DNA of 64,000 bases from assembly GCF_003846175.1 (NCBI RefSeq), contig NZ_ML123052.1:244315-308314 (forward strand). The letters are read 5' to 3'. Position numbers and translations under genes: made by a program. The notes beneath the pieces were generated by a model. That model had not been told where the DNA came from and did no database searches. It worked only from the letters and a program-made list of their open reading frames with translations. Below, piece by piece: positions 24,371 to 32,828 of this stretch; within the stretch, counting starts at the first letter, position 1, and each line of letters opens with the position of its first letter. Origin of the DNA: Streptomyces sp. ADI95-17 (GTDB lineage: Bacteria; Actinomycetota; Actinomycetes; Streptomycetales; Streptomycetaceae).

Positions 24371-25531
24371 ATGACCGAACTGAACGATGTCCTGAACGAG
24401 TACGTCGGCGACGGGGCGGCGCCCGGCGCCGTGGGGCTGGTGGCCCGGGGGGACCGGGTCGAGGTGGCGGCCGTCGGATCGGCCGATGCGCAGGGCACGG
24501 TCCCGATGGGCCGGGACTCGATCTTCCGCATCGCGTCGATGACCAAGCCGATCGTCGCCGCCGCGGCCATGATGCTGGTCGAGGAGGGCCGGATCGCGCT
24601 GAACGAGCCGGTCCGGCAGTGGCTGCCGGAGCTGGCGGCACCGGTGGTGGTCCGTACGCCGTCCTCCCCGGTCGACGACGTGGTTCCGGCCGACCGGGTC
24701 ATCACGGTGGAGGATCTGCTCACCTTCCGGGCCGGGTACGGCTTCCCGTCGGACTTCTCGCTGCCCGCGGTCGGGCTGCTGTTCAGCGAGCTGAAGCAGG
24801 GGTCGCTGGAGCCGCAGCTCGTCCCGGAACCGGACGCCTGGATGGCCGCGCTGTCCCGTGTCCCACTGCTCCACCAGCCGGGAGAGGAGTGGCTGTACAA
24901 CACCTGCTCCGACATCCTCGGGGTGCTGATCGCCCGGGTCTCGGACCGGTCGCTGCCCGAGTTCCTGGCGGAGCGGCTGTTCGAGCCGCTGGGCATGGCC
25001 GACACCGGATTCGTCGTGCCCGCGGCCAAGGCCGGCCGGTTCACCAGTTTCTACCGGGCCGATCCGGAGGGCGGTGGGCTCCTGTTGGCCGACGGTCCGG
25101 GCGGGCAGTGGAGCAGCGCGCCCGCGTTCCCGTCCGGCGCCGGCGGGCTGGTCTCGACCGCCGACGACTGGTATGCCTTCGCCCGGATGCTGCTCGCCGG
25201 GGGAGAAGCGGGCAGCGGTGACGGGCGCCGGCTGTTGTCGCAGGACTCGGTGCGGCTGATGACCACCGACCATCTGACGCGGGCGCAACGCGAGCGCAGC
25301 GCGCTGTTCCTGGAAGGCCAGGGCTGGGGCTACGGCGGGTCGGTGGACGTCGAGGCCATCGATCCCTGGAACGTTCCGGGGCGCTACGGCTGGGTGGGCG
25401 GCACGGGAACGGCCGGACATCTCACGCCCGCCACCGGCACCGTCTCCGTCCTGCTGACCCAGCTGGCGATGACCGGACCGACCCCGCCCCCGATGATGCG
25501 GGAGTTCTGGCGGTACGCCGCCGGCGCCTGA
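24371..25531 (+). CDS. serine hydrolase, class C beta-lactamase/EstB family
   Basis: A 386-residue protein starting at ATG 24371 with GGTGGAG before it. The catalytic S56-M-T-K59 motif and Y176-N-T match the beta-lactamase/penicillin-binding fold, and the Gly-rich stretch GWVGGTGTAGHLTP probably takes the KTG place. No signal peptide is seen, so it is cytoplasmic, more like EstB-type esterases than wall enzymes. It ends 19 bp before the oppositely oriented GNAT gene. Confidence 0.9.
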   Translation: MTELNDVLNEYVGDGAAPGAVGLVARGDRVEVAAVGSADAQGTVPMGRDSIFRIASMTKPIVAAAAMMLVEEGRIALNEPVRQWLPELAAPVVVRTPSSPVDDVVPADRVITVEDLLTFRAGYGFPSDFSLPAVGLLFSELKQGSLEPQLVPEPDAWMAALSRVPLLHQPGEEWLYNTCSDILGVLIARVSDRSLPEFLAERLFEPLGMADTGFVVPAAKAGRFTSFYRADPEGGGLLLADGPGGQWSSAPAFPSGAGGLVSTADDWYAFARMLLAGGEAGSGDGRRLLSQDSVRLMTTDHLTRAQRERSALFLEGQGWGYGGSVDVEAIDPWNVPGRYGWVGGTGTAGHLTPATGTVSVLLTQLAMTGPTPPPMMREFWRYAAGA

Positions 25532-25550
25532 CGGCCGGGCGGTGCGGCCG

Positions 25551-26030
25551 CTACCGCAGCGGCTTCGCGAAGCAGAGGCTGCTCTCGTACGTCCGGTAGT
25601 GGCCGAACTTCTCGCACGGGGTGTAGCCGCTGGACGTGTACAGCGCGATCGCCTCGGGCTGCTGGTCCCCGGTCTCCAGCACCATGCGGACCCGGCCCGC
25701 CGCCCGCGCGTCGTCCTCCAGGGCAGCCAGGATGCGGCGGGCCAGTCCGTTGCCCCGGCCCTCGGGTATCACGAACATCCGCTTGAGCTCGGCGTCGCCG
25801 TCCGAGTAGCCCTCGTCGTTGCGGTCCTGGGTGCGCCAGCCGCCGGTGGCGACGGGGCGGTCCCGCGTGTCGTAGGCGAGGAGGTACAGACCGTTCGGCG
25901 GCTCGAACATCGCGGGGTCGAGCGGTGTGACATCGCCCTCGTCCCCGTACCGCTCGGCATATTCGAGCTGTACCTGGTCGTTGAGTTTGACGGCATCGGG
26001 GTGGTCGAAGGACCGAGGGTGGATAATCAT
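25551..26030 (-). CDS. GNAT-family N-acetyltransferase
   Basis: A 159-residue single-domain acetyltransferase. Strand beta4 with acetyl-CoA motif A is ELKRMFVIPEGRGNGLARRILAALEDDARAAG (Q/RxxGxG/A variant RGNGLA), and ALYTSSGYTPCEKFGHY is motif B. The substrate is unknown. Its start codon lies inside an inverted repeat (ATAATC...GATTAT, 26023-26038) in the 50-bp gap to the divergent exonuclease gene, so the two genes share a compact promoter. Confidence 0.9.
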   Translation of the reverse strand: MIIHPRSFDHPDAVKLNDQVQLEYAERYGDEGDVTPLDPAMFEPPNGLYLLAYDTRDRPVATGGWRTQDRNDEGYSDGDAELKRMFVIPEGRGNGLARRILAALEDDARAAGRVRMVLETGDQQPEAIALYTSSGYTPCEKFGHYRTYESSLCFAKPLR

Positions 26031-26080
26031 GCGGATTATGGTACATGTATGCGTAAGCTGAATGTCGGTATCGTGCCGGG

Positions 26081-26896
26081 ATGCTGACTGTCACCACCGT
26101 CAATGTGAACGGGCTCCGCGCCGCCGCCAAGAAGGGCTTCGTCGAGTGGCTGGCCCTTACCGAAGCCGATGTGATCTGCCTCCAGGAGGTACGGGCCGAG
26201 CCGCAGCAGCTGCCCGAAGAGGTGCGTGAGCCGGCGGGCTGGCACACCGTGCACGCGCCGGCCGCCGCCAAGGGGCGGGCCGGGGTCTCCCTCTACACGC
26301 GGCGTGCGCCGGAGCGCGTGCAGATCGGGTTCGGCGGATTCGGGGACGCCGGGAGCGAGGAGTTCGACGCGAGCGGGCGGTACGTGGAGGTCGACCTGCC
26401 GGGCGTCACGGTCGCGAGCCTGTATCTGCCGTCCGGTGAGGTCGGGACCGAGAAGCAGGACGAGAAGGAGCGGTTCATGGCCGCGTTCCTCCCGTATCTG
26501 AAGGGCCTGAAGGAGCGGGCCACCGCCGACGGCCGCGAGGTGGTGGTCTGCGGCGACTGGAACATCGCACACCAGGAGGCGGACCTCAAGAACTGGAAGG
26601 GCAACAAGAAGAACTCCGGCTTCCTCCCCGAGGAGCGGGAGTGGCTGACCCGGGTCTTCGACGAGGCGGAGTACGTAGACGTCGTACGGGCGCTGCACCC
26701 CGACGAGGAGGGGCCGTACTCGTGGTGGTCCTACCGGGGGCGGGCCTTCGACAACGACACCGGCTGGCGGATCGACTACCAGGTGGCGACGCCGGGACTG
26801 GCCGGGCGCGCGGTGAAGGGCTGGGTCGAGCGGGCCGCGACGCACGGTGAGCGGTGGAGCGACCACGCGCCGGTGACGGTGGTCTTCGAACAGTAG
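26081..26896 (+). CDS. xthA: exodeoxyribonuclease III
   Basis: A 271-residue endonuclease/exonuclease/phosphatase-fold enzyme. The catalytic pattern is complete: VNVNGLRAAAKKG, Glu36 in CLQEVRAE, GDWNIAHQEADLKNW (Asp/Asn pair), WWSYRG, and the C-terminal WSDHAPV with the Asp-His pair. It acts at AP sites and trims 3' ends in base excision repair. An ATG close behind a TATCGT-like -10 suggests a short leader. Confidence 0.94.
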   Translation: MLTVTTVNVNGLRAAAKKGFVEWLALTEADVICLQEVRAEPQQLPEEVREPAGWHTVHAPAAAKGRAGVSLYTRRAPERVQIGFGGFGDAGSEEFDASGRYVEVDLPGVTVASLYLPSGEVGTEKQDEKERFMAAFLPYLKGLKERATADGREVVVCGDWNIAHQEADLKNWKGNKKNSGFLPEEREWLTRVFDEAEYVDVVRALHPDEEGPYSWWSYRGRAFDNDTGWRIDYQVATPGLAGRAVKGWVERAATHGERWSDHAPVTVVFEQ

Positions 26897-27002
26897 AGCG
26901 TGCGAACGGGGAGAGTACCGGGCGGTACGGGCCGGGCAGTATCCCGGCGTGCGATCGAGATCGAGAGAGTCCGCCCGGCAGCAGTCCTCGCGTGACCGCC
27001 CG

Positions 27003-27689
27003 TCAGGGGGTGGGATCCCGCGGCGGTTCGTCGGTGCTTTCGCGGCGCAGCCGCCGGTCCAGTGCCATGGACAGCTCGGCGTCCACCACCGCGCGGGCCA
27101 GCGGCCGCAGCTGCGGCGGTTCGGTCTCGTCGCCGCCCTGGCCCTCCAGGACGCCCACGAAGAGCTCGGCGAGCGCGTCGGCGTGCTCGCGGACGCGGCG
27201 GCCGGCCGCCAGCACGGTGGAGAGCGGCACCCCCTCGCGCACCAGCTGGGACGACACCTCCAGCAGGCGGCGGCTGATGTGGACGATCTCGTCGCCGTCG
27301 GTGGCGAGATAGCCCAGTTCGAGGGCGGCGGCCAGGTTCTCCGGGGTGGTCTCGCCCTCGAAGTAGTCCGCGAGCTGCTCGGGGGTGAGGCGCACCGGGG
27401 TCTCCTCGGTCGGCTCGCCAAGGCCCAGCACCTCGGCGACATCGCGGCCGCTCTCGAAGGTGCGGGCGAGATCGGCGATGCCGGTGAGGGTGTGGCCGCG
27501 TTCCAGCAGGCCGGTGATGGTGCGCAGCCGGGCCAGGTGGTGGTCGTCGTACCAGGCGATGCGCCCCTCGCGGCGGGGCGGCGAGATCAGTCCGCGCTCA
27601 CGGTAGAAGCGCACGGTCCGCACCGGGATGCCGGCCTCCTTGGCCAGCTCCTCCATGCGGTATTCGCGGTGCTCGCGTCCTTCGGCCAC
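27003..27689 (-). CDS. MerR-family transcriptional regulator
   Basis: A 228-residue regulator with a GTG start. The N-terminal domain REYRMEELAKEAGIPVRTVRFYRERGLISPPRREGRIAWYDDHHLARLRTI is a typical MerR winged helix. A coiled helix and a long C-terminal domain (about residues 95-215) follow, longer than in metal-type MerR proteins and without clustered Cys, so an organic ligand is more likely than a metal. It is divergent from the BVMO operon and is the obvious candidate to control it. Confidence 0.9.
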   Translation of the reverse strand: MAEGREHREYRMEELAKEAGIPVRTVRFYRERGLISPPRREGRIAWYDDHHLARLRTITGLLERGHTLTGIADLARTFESGRDVAEVLGLGEPTEETPVRLTPEQLADYFEGETTPENLAAALELGYLATDGDEIVHISRRLLEVSSQLVREGVPLSTVLAAGRRVREHADALAELFVGVLEGQGGDETEPPQLRPLARAVVDAELSMALDRRLRRESTDEPPRDPTP

Positions 27690-27801
27690 ACCCGCACCCT
27701 ACCGGCCCCGCCGGTGGCTCGGGCCGCTTGTTGTACCGCCGGTAACTTTCCACTGCCGTACCCCTACCCATCGGTACGGAGCTGCTCTACTCTCCCAACA
27801 A

Positions 27802-27819
27802 TGCCAGTGATTGCTGGCA
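27802..27819. promoter_or_regulatory. imperfect palindrome TGCCAG-N6-CTGGCA upstream of the BVMO operon
   Basis: An 18-bp repeat (TGCCAGTGATTGCTGGCA, two mismatches overall) lies 33 bases before the monooxygenase ATG and downstream of a CTACTCT -10-like box. It probably binds the regulator of this operon. Whether that is the divergent MerR protein cannot be told from sequence. Confidence 0.6.
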
Positions 27820-27851
27820 GAGTCGTGTGACGTACCGCGGGAGGCGGCAGC

Positions 27852-29390
27852 ATGGCCCAGCACGAGCACGTACGAGTGGCGGTGATCGGATCCGGATTCG
27901 GGGGCCTCGGGGCCGCGGTCCGGCTGCGCCGCGAAGGCATCACGGACTTCGTCGTCCTGGAGCGGGCCGACTCCGTCGGCGGCACCTGGCGCGACAACAG
28001 CTATCCGGGCTGCGCCTGCGACGTACCGTCCCACCTCTACTCGTTCTCGTTCGCGCCCAACCCCGAGTGGCCGCGCACCTTCTCCGGCCAGGAGCACATC
28101 CGCGCCTACCTGGAGCACGTCGCGGACACCTTCGGGCTGCGCCCGCACCTCCGGCTGGGCCATGAAGTGACGATTATGCGCTGGGAGCGCGAGGAGCTGC
28201 ACTGGGTCATCGAGACGGCGAACGGGGCCCGCTTCACGGCCGATGTCGTGGTCTCCGCGACCGGCCCGCTCTCCGACCCGAAGACGCCGGACATACCCGG
28301 CCTCGCCGACTTCCCCGGCAAGGTCTTCCACTCGGCCCGCTGGGACCACGACGCCGATCTGACCGGCAAGCGCGTCGCCGTGATCGGCACCGGCGCCTCC
28401 GCCATCCAGATCGTGCCCGCGATCCAGCCGAAGGTCGGCAGCCTGACGCTCTTCCAGCGCACCCCGCCCTGGGTCATGCCGCGCATGGACCGGAAGATCA
28501 GCGGCGCCGAGCGCTGGCTGCACCGCGCCCTGCCGGCCACCGGCACGGCCCGTCGCGGACTGCTCTGGGGCATAAGGGAGTTGCAGGTCAGCGCCTTCAC
28601 CAAGCACCCGGGCGAGCTGGGACTGGTCGAGAGGATAGCCAAGGCCAACATGGCGCGGGCGATCAAGGACCCGGAGCTGCGGGCCAAGCTGACCCCCTCG
28701 TACCGCATCGGCTGCAAGCGCATCCTGCTCTCCAGCGCCTACTACCCGGCGCTCGCCCAGCCCAACGTGGACGTGGTCGCCTCCGGCCTGGCCGAGGTGC
28801 GCGGCTCCACGCTGGTCGCCTCCGACGGTACGGAGACCGAGGTCGACGCGATCATCTTCGGCACCGGCTTCCACGTCACCGACATGCCGATCGCCGAGCG
28901 CGTGGTGGGCGCGGACGGCATCACGCTCACCGAGTCCTGGAAGGACGGCATGCAGGCGCTGCGCGGCGCCAGCGCCGCCGGCTTCCCCAACTGGATGACG
29001 ATCATCGGCCCCAACACCGGGCTCGGGAACTCCTCGATGATTCTGATGATCGAGTCCCAGCTGAACTACATGGCCGACTACCTGCGCCAGCTGAACGTGC
29101 TGGGCGGGCGCGTCGCGCTCGACGCGCGGACCTCGGCGGTCGGGTCCTGGAACCGCCGCGTCCAGGAGCGGATGAAGCGCACCGTGTGGAACACCGGCGG
29201 CTGCAACAGCTGGTACCTGGACGCCAGCGGGCGCAACACCACGGTCTGGCCGGGCACCACCGCCGAATTCCGCAAGGCGACGCGGTCGGTCGACCTCTCG
29301 GAGTACGAGGTCGTACGGATCCCGAAGCGGGCCGCCGCCGCGAAGGAACCGGCGGCCGGGAAGGCCGTCGCCGAGGAGGTCGGGGGATGA
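27852..29390 (+). CDS. flavin-containing (Baeyer-Villiger type) monooxygenase
   Basis: A 512-residue enzyme. VAVIGSGFGGLGAAVRLRREG is the FAD-binding Rossmann motif, and VAVIGTGASAIQIVPAI the NADPH-binding one. FPGKVFHSARWDHD fits the BVMO fingerprint FxGxxxHxxxW(P/D). SVGGTWRDNSYPGCACDVPSHLY is typical of this class. It should insert oxygen next to a ketone, giving an ester or lactone. The C-terminus is Ala/Glu-rich. It overlaps the hydrolase gene by ATGA and heads a three-gene operon. Confidence 0.93.
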   Translation: MAQHEHVRVAVIGSGFGGLGAAVRLRREGITDFVVLERADSVGGTWRDNSYPGCACDVPSHLYSFSFAPNPEWPRTFSGQEHIRAYLEHVADTFGLRPHLRLGHEVTIMRWEREELHWVIETANGARFTADVVVSATGPLSDPKTPDIPGLADFPGKVFHSARWDHDADLTGKRVAVIGTGASAIQIVPAIQPKVGSLTLFQRTPPWVMPRMDRKISGAERWLHRALPATGTARRGLLWGIRELQVSAFTKHPGELGLVERIAKANMARAIKDPELRAKLTPSYRIGCKRILLSSAYYPALAQPNVDVVASGLAEVRGSTLVASDGTETEVDAIIFGTGFHVTDMPIAERVVGADGITLTESWKDGMQALRGASAAGFPNWMTIIGPNTGLGNSSMILMIESQLNYMADYLRQLNVLGGRVALDARTSAVGSWNRRVQERMKRTVWNTGGCNSWYLDASGRNTTVWPGTTAEFRKATRSVDLSEYEVVRIPKRAAAAKEPAAGKAVAEEVGG

Positions 29391-30358
29391 GCCGGCTGCT
29401 GCGGCGCGACAGCGCCCCGCCGGTCCCCGCGCGCGAACTCACCGTGCGCTCCGCCGACGGCGCCCGCATCCACGTCGAGGTGCACGGGCGGGACGGCGCG
29501 CCGGCCGTGGTGCTCGCGCACGGCTGGACGTGCAGCACCCGCTTCTGGGACGCGCAGATCAGGGACCTCGCGGCGGACCACCGGGTCGTCGTCTACGACC
29601 AGCGCGGCCACGGCGGCTCGCCCGCGGTCGCCGCCGGGGGATGCAGCACCGACGCCCTCGCCGACGACCTCGAAGCGGTGCTGGCCGCCACGCTGGAACC
29701 GGGTGAGAAGGCCGTGCTCGGCGGGCACTCCATGGGCGGCATGACGATCATGGCCGCTGCCCGGCGGGCCGGGCTGCGTGAGCACGCGGCGGCCGTACTG
29801 CTGTGCAGCACCGGGAGTTCGCGGCTGCCCGCCGAGTCGGTGGTGGTGCCGATGCGGGCCGGTGCGGTGCGGACCCGGATGACCCGGGGGATCCTCGTGG
29901 CGTCGGCCCCGCTGGGACCGGTCACGCCGATTACCCGGCGGGTGCTCAAGTACGCCACGATGGGAGCAGGGTCGGCCCCGGAGCGGGTGGAGACCTGTGC
30001 CCGGATCGTGCACGCCTGCCCGAGGAAGGCCCGGGCCGCCTGGGGGCGGGTCCTCGCGGACCTCGATCTCGACGCGGGCGTACGGGAGTTGCGGGTGCCC
30101 ACGGCGGTGATCGCGGGTACGGCGGACCGGCTCACCCCGATCGGGCACGCACGCGCGATCGCGGCCGCGCTCCCCGACGGCCTGGGGCTCACCGAACTGA
30201 CGGGCCTGGGCCACATGACGCCGGTGGAGGCGCCGGAGGCGGTCACGGCGAAGCTCCGGGAGCTGGTCGCCGCGTACCTCCCTGCGGGTGCGGACGCGGG
30301 CGCGAAGACGGATTCGAGTGCGGGCACGGGTACGGCCGAGAAGGAGGAGGTCGCATGA
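29387..30358 (+). CDS. alpha/beta hydrolase
   Basis: A 323-residue hydrolase. LAHGWTCSTRFWDAQI gives the oxyanion HGW motif, GGHSMGGMTIM the nucleophile elbow with Ser, GTADRLTPIGHA the acid, and GLGHMTPVEAPEAV the catalytic His. Cleavage of the ester made by the upstream BVMO would be a sensible job. The last 30 residues are a disordered Ala/Gly/Glu tail (AGADAGAKTDSSAGTGTAEK). Both ends overlap neighbours by ATGA, so translation is coupled. Confidence 0.92.
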   Translation: MSRLLRRDSAPPVPARELTVRSADGARIHVEVHGRDGAPAVVLAHGWTCSTRFWDAQIRDLAADHRVVVYDQRGHGGSPAVAAGGCSTDALADDLEAVLAATLEPGEKAVLGGHSMGGMTIMAAARRAGLREHAAAVLLCSTGSSRLPAESVVVPMRAGAVRTRMTRGILVASAPLGPVTPITRRVLKYATMGAGSAPERVETCARIVHACPRKARAAWGRVLADLDLDAGVRELRVPTAVIAGTADRLTPIGHARAIAAALPDGLGLTELTGLGHMTPVEAPEAVTAKLRELVAAYLPAGADAGAKTDSSAGTGTAEKEEVA

Positions 30359-31248
30359 GCGGCAGGCGGAGTCTCGAAGGACAGGTCGTCGTCGTCACGG
30401 GCGCGGCGCGCGGCGTGGGCGAACTGCTGGCCCGCAAGCTCTCGGCACGCGGCGCGAAACTCGCGCTGGTCGGCCTGGAGCCGGACGAGCTGAAGAAGGT
30501 CTCCGAGCGGCTGCACTCGGAGAGCGACCACTGGTTCGCGGACGTCACCGACCACGAGGCGATGGCGCGGGTCGCCCAGGAGGTCAAGCAGCGGTTCGGG
30601 AAGATCGATGTCGTCGTCGCCAACGCCGGGGTCGCCGCGGGCGGACCGTTCGTCGACTCGGACCCGGATGCCTGGCGCCGGGTCATCGAGGTCAACCTGA
30701 TCGGCGGCGCGGTGACCGGGCGGGCGTTCCTGCCGGTGCTGATGGAGAGCCGCGGCTACTTCCTCCAGATCGCCTCGCTCGCGGCGATGACGCCGGCGCC
30801 GATGATGACCGCGTACTGCGCGTCCAAGTCGGGCGTGGAGGCGTTCGCGCACAGCCTGCGGGCCGAGGTCGCCCACCGGGGCGTGAAGGTCGGGGTCGGC
30901 TACCTGTCCTGGACCGACACGGACATGGTGCGGGGCGCCGACCAGGACGACGTGATGCGCGAACTGCGCCAGCGGCTGCCCTGGCCGGCGAACCGCACGT
31001 ACCCGCTGGGTCCCGCCGTCGACCGGATCGTCGCCGGTGTCGAGCGCCGCTCCCCGCACGTGTACGCGCAGTGGTGGCTGCGCGGGATGCAGTCCGTACG
31101 GGGTTACCTGCCCTCGCTGATAGGCGTCGTCGGCCAGCGGGAGGTCCGCAGGTTCGGCTCGCGGCTGGACAGCGTGAGCAAGGGCCTCGTGGGCGCCGGA
31201 GGCGCCGCTGACCAGGACGCGAGGGCGGCGGCTACGCAGCGTAAGTGA
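30355..31248 (+). CDS. short-chain dehydrogenase/reductase
   Basis: A 297-residue SDR with TGAARGVG (NAD(P) loop), VVANAGVA, Ser in QIASLAAM, and the catalytic YCASK. A C-terminal extension of about 60 residues (QWWLRGMQSVRGYLPSLIGVVG) may touch the membrane, as in some mycobacterial lipid-linked SDRs. As third gene of the BVMO operon it could oxidise an alcohol to the ketone used by the monooxygenase. The order of reactions is inferred. Confidence 0.93.
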   Translation: MSGRRSLEGQVVVVTGAARGVGELLARKLSARGAKLALVGLEPDELKKVSERLHSESDHWFADVTDHEAMARVAQEVKQRFGKIDVVVANAGVAAGGPFVDSDPDAWRRVIEVNLIGGAVTGRAFLPVLMESRGYFLQIASLAAMTPAPMMTAYCASKSGVEAFAHSLRAEVAHRGVKVGVGYLSWTDTDMVRGADQDDVMRELRQRLPWPANRTYPLGPAVDRIVAGVERRSPHVYAQWWLRGMQSVRGYLPSLIGVVGQREVRRFGSRLDSVSKGLVGAGGAADQDARAAATQRK

Positions 31249-31332
31249 TCGACATGCGGTGGATGCCGGGTCCTGCGACGCTGAACGTGGTCCTCACGGA
31301 CCGCCCCCAAGCATCCACTAGGAGTGAACAGC

Positions 31333-31551
31333 ATGGGTATTGCAGACCAGTTCAAGGACAAGGCGCAGCAGCTCGCCGACGAGGCCAAGAAGAAGGCCGG
31401 GGAAGGCCGGAACAAGGGCCAGGAGCGGACGGGCACCGAGGGCCGGGAGCGGACGCAGAACATGTCCGAGCGGGCCTCGAAGACGTCGCAGCAGGGCCGT
31501 GACAAGGCCCGGGGCGCCGCGGACGAGCTCCGCGAGCGTCGCGAGCGCTGA
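31333..31551 (+). CDS. small CsbD-like hydrophilic stress protein
   Basis: A 72-residue, highly charged helical protein (GIADQFKDKAQQLADEAKKKAGEGRNKGQE...). ATG 31333 follows AGGAG at a normal distance; a GTG nine bases earlier is less likely. The Lys/Glu/Ala-rich pattern with DKA and EAKKKAGE repeats resembles CsbD/YjbJ-type general-stress proteins. No cysteine or membrane segment is present. It has its own promoter region (31249-31332). Confidence 0.75.
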   Translation: MGIADQFKDKAQQLADEAKKKAGEGRNKGQERTGTEGRERTQNMSERASKTSQQGRDKARGAADELRERRER

Positions 31552-31695
31552 CGAGCCTCCGCGACACTGCGCGTTGCCTGTGAGGGGCGTGCCCGGATCT
31601 CCGGGTGCGCCCCTTTCGCGCGGCACGGACCGGGGTCCTGGGGTCTTGGGGTCTTGCCCCGAGGGTCCCGGTCCCGGAGTCCCTCGGGCCCCGAA

Positions 31696-31785
31696 GGCCC
31701 CGGTCCCGGAGGCCCCGGTCTCGAAGGTCCCGGTCTCGAAGGCCCCGGTCTCGAAGGCCCCGGTCTCGAAGGCCCCGACCCCGCC
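31696..31785. repeat. 15-bp minisatellite, six units
   Basis: GGCCCCGGTCTCGAA occurs at 31711-31725, 31741-31755 and 31756-31770, with one change at 31726-31740; degenerate units start at 31696 and 31771. It lies between the CsbD-like gene and the 3' end of the dehydratase, in 247 bp with no gene. The repeat is open in several frames only because its length is divisible by three. Confidence 0.92.
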
Positions 31786-31798
31786 CCCGGCCCTGGTC

Positions 31799-32821
31799 TC
31801 AGTCCTGGTTCGCGGCCGGGTGCACCAGGTCGCTCGGGTCGGTGTTCGCCCCGCACAGCACCACGGCGATCCGCTCGCCTTCGCGCGGCCGGTATCCGCC
31901 GCACGGTGCGGTGAGCGCGGCCAGTGCGGTGGCGGCGGCGTGCTCGACGGCGACGCGGCGGTGGTCCCACAGTGCCTGGCGGGCGCGGACGATCTCGCCG
32001 TCCGGCACCAGGACGGAGTGGATGTCGTTCTCGCGTGCGGCGCGCAGGGCCAGGGCGGTGGCCCTGCGGGCGCCGAGGGAGTCGACGGCGACCGAGTCGA
32101 CGGGGACGTCGACCGGGCCACCGGCATCCAGGGCGGCGTTCAGCGCCCGGCAGTTCTCCGGCTCGACGGCGACCGTGCGGATGCCGTGGTGCCGGGCGGC
32201 GGTGGCGACGCCGGCGAACAGACCGCCCCCACCGACCGAGACCACCACGGTGTCCAGACCGGGGATCCGGGCGTGGATCTCCTCCAGCAGGGTGCCGGCC
32301 CCGGCGGCGATCAGCGCGTGGTCGTAGGCATGCGAGGCGAGCGCGCCGGACGAGGCGGCGAACTCCTCGCACGCCTTCAGGGCCTCGGCGTACTCCGCGC
32401 CGACCAGCCGCACGTCCGCCCCGTAGCCGCGCAGCTTGGCGATCTTCACCGCCGGCGCGGTGCTCGGCAGGAACACCGTGGCCCGTACGCCCTGCTGCTG
32501 GGCGGCCCACGCGCAGGCCAGCCCGGCGTTGCCGCCGGAGGCGATGGTCACCCCCGCGTCCGGCAGGGTGCCCGCCTCGCGGTGGGCCTGGATGAAGTTC
32601 TGCGCGCCGCGTGCCTTGAAGGAGCCGGTGTGCTGCATGAACTCCAGCGCGTACCAGAGCTCGTAGGGCTCCTCGGACCCCACGCGGACCGTGTCCGGCG
32701 CGCCGGACACGACCGGTGCGACCGTGACCGGGCGGATGTGTCCGGCGGTCCGTTCGGTGGCGGCCTTGATGTCGTCGTACGTGAGGCTGTCGCCGAACAG
32801 GTCCGTGTCCCGGTCGCCCAT
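31799..32821 (-). CDS. threonine/serine dehydratase-like PLP enzyme
   Basis: A 340-residue fold-type II PLP protein. Lys69 in HTGSFKARGA forms the Schiff base, ASGGNAGLACAWAAQ is the substrate loop, and VSVGGGGLFAGV holds the phosphate. The C-terminal CGANTDPSDL matches the family's cofactor N1 region. No regulatory ACT domain is present, so it is closer to catabolic threonine or hydroxyaspartate dehydratases. The upstream SDR gene ends only 7 bp away on the same strand, so they may be cotranscribed. Confidence 0.93.
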   Translation of the reverse strand: MGDRDTDLFGDSLTYDDIKAATERTAGHIRPVTVAPVVSGAPDTVRVGSEEPYELWYALEFMQHTGSFKARGAQNFIQAHREAGTLPDAGVTIASGGNAGLACAWAAQQQGVRATVFLPSTAPAVKIAKLRGYGADVRLVGAEYAEALKACEEFAASSGALASHAYDHALIAAGAGTLLEEIHARIPGLDTVVVSVGGGGLFAGVATAARHHGIRTVAVEPENCRALNAALDAGGPVDVPVDSVAVDSLGARRATALALRAARENDIHSVLVPDGEIVRARQALWDHRRVAVEHAAATALAALTAPCGGYRPREGERIAVVLCGANTDPSDLVHPAANQD

Positions 32822-32828
32822 GTCTTTC

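Noticed and set aside
31696..31785. Possible CRISPR array
   Set aside because: Units are contiguous 15-mers without spacers, and no cas gene is present.
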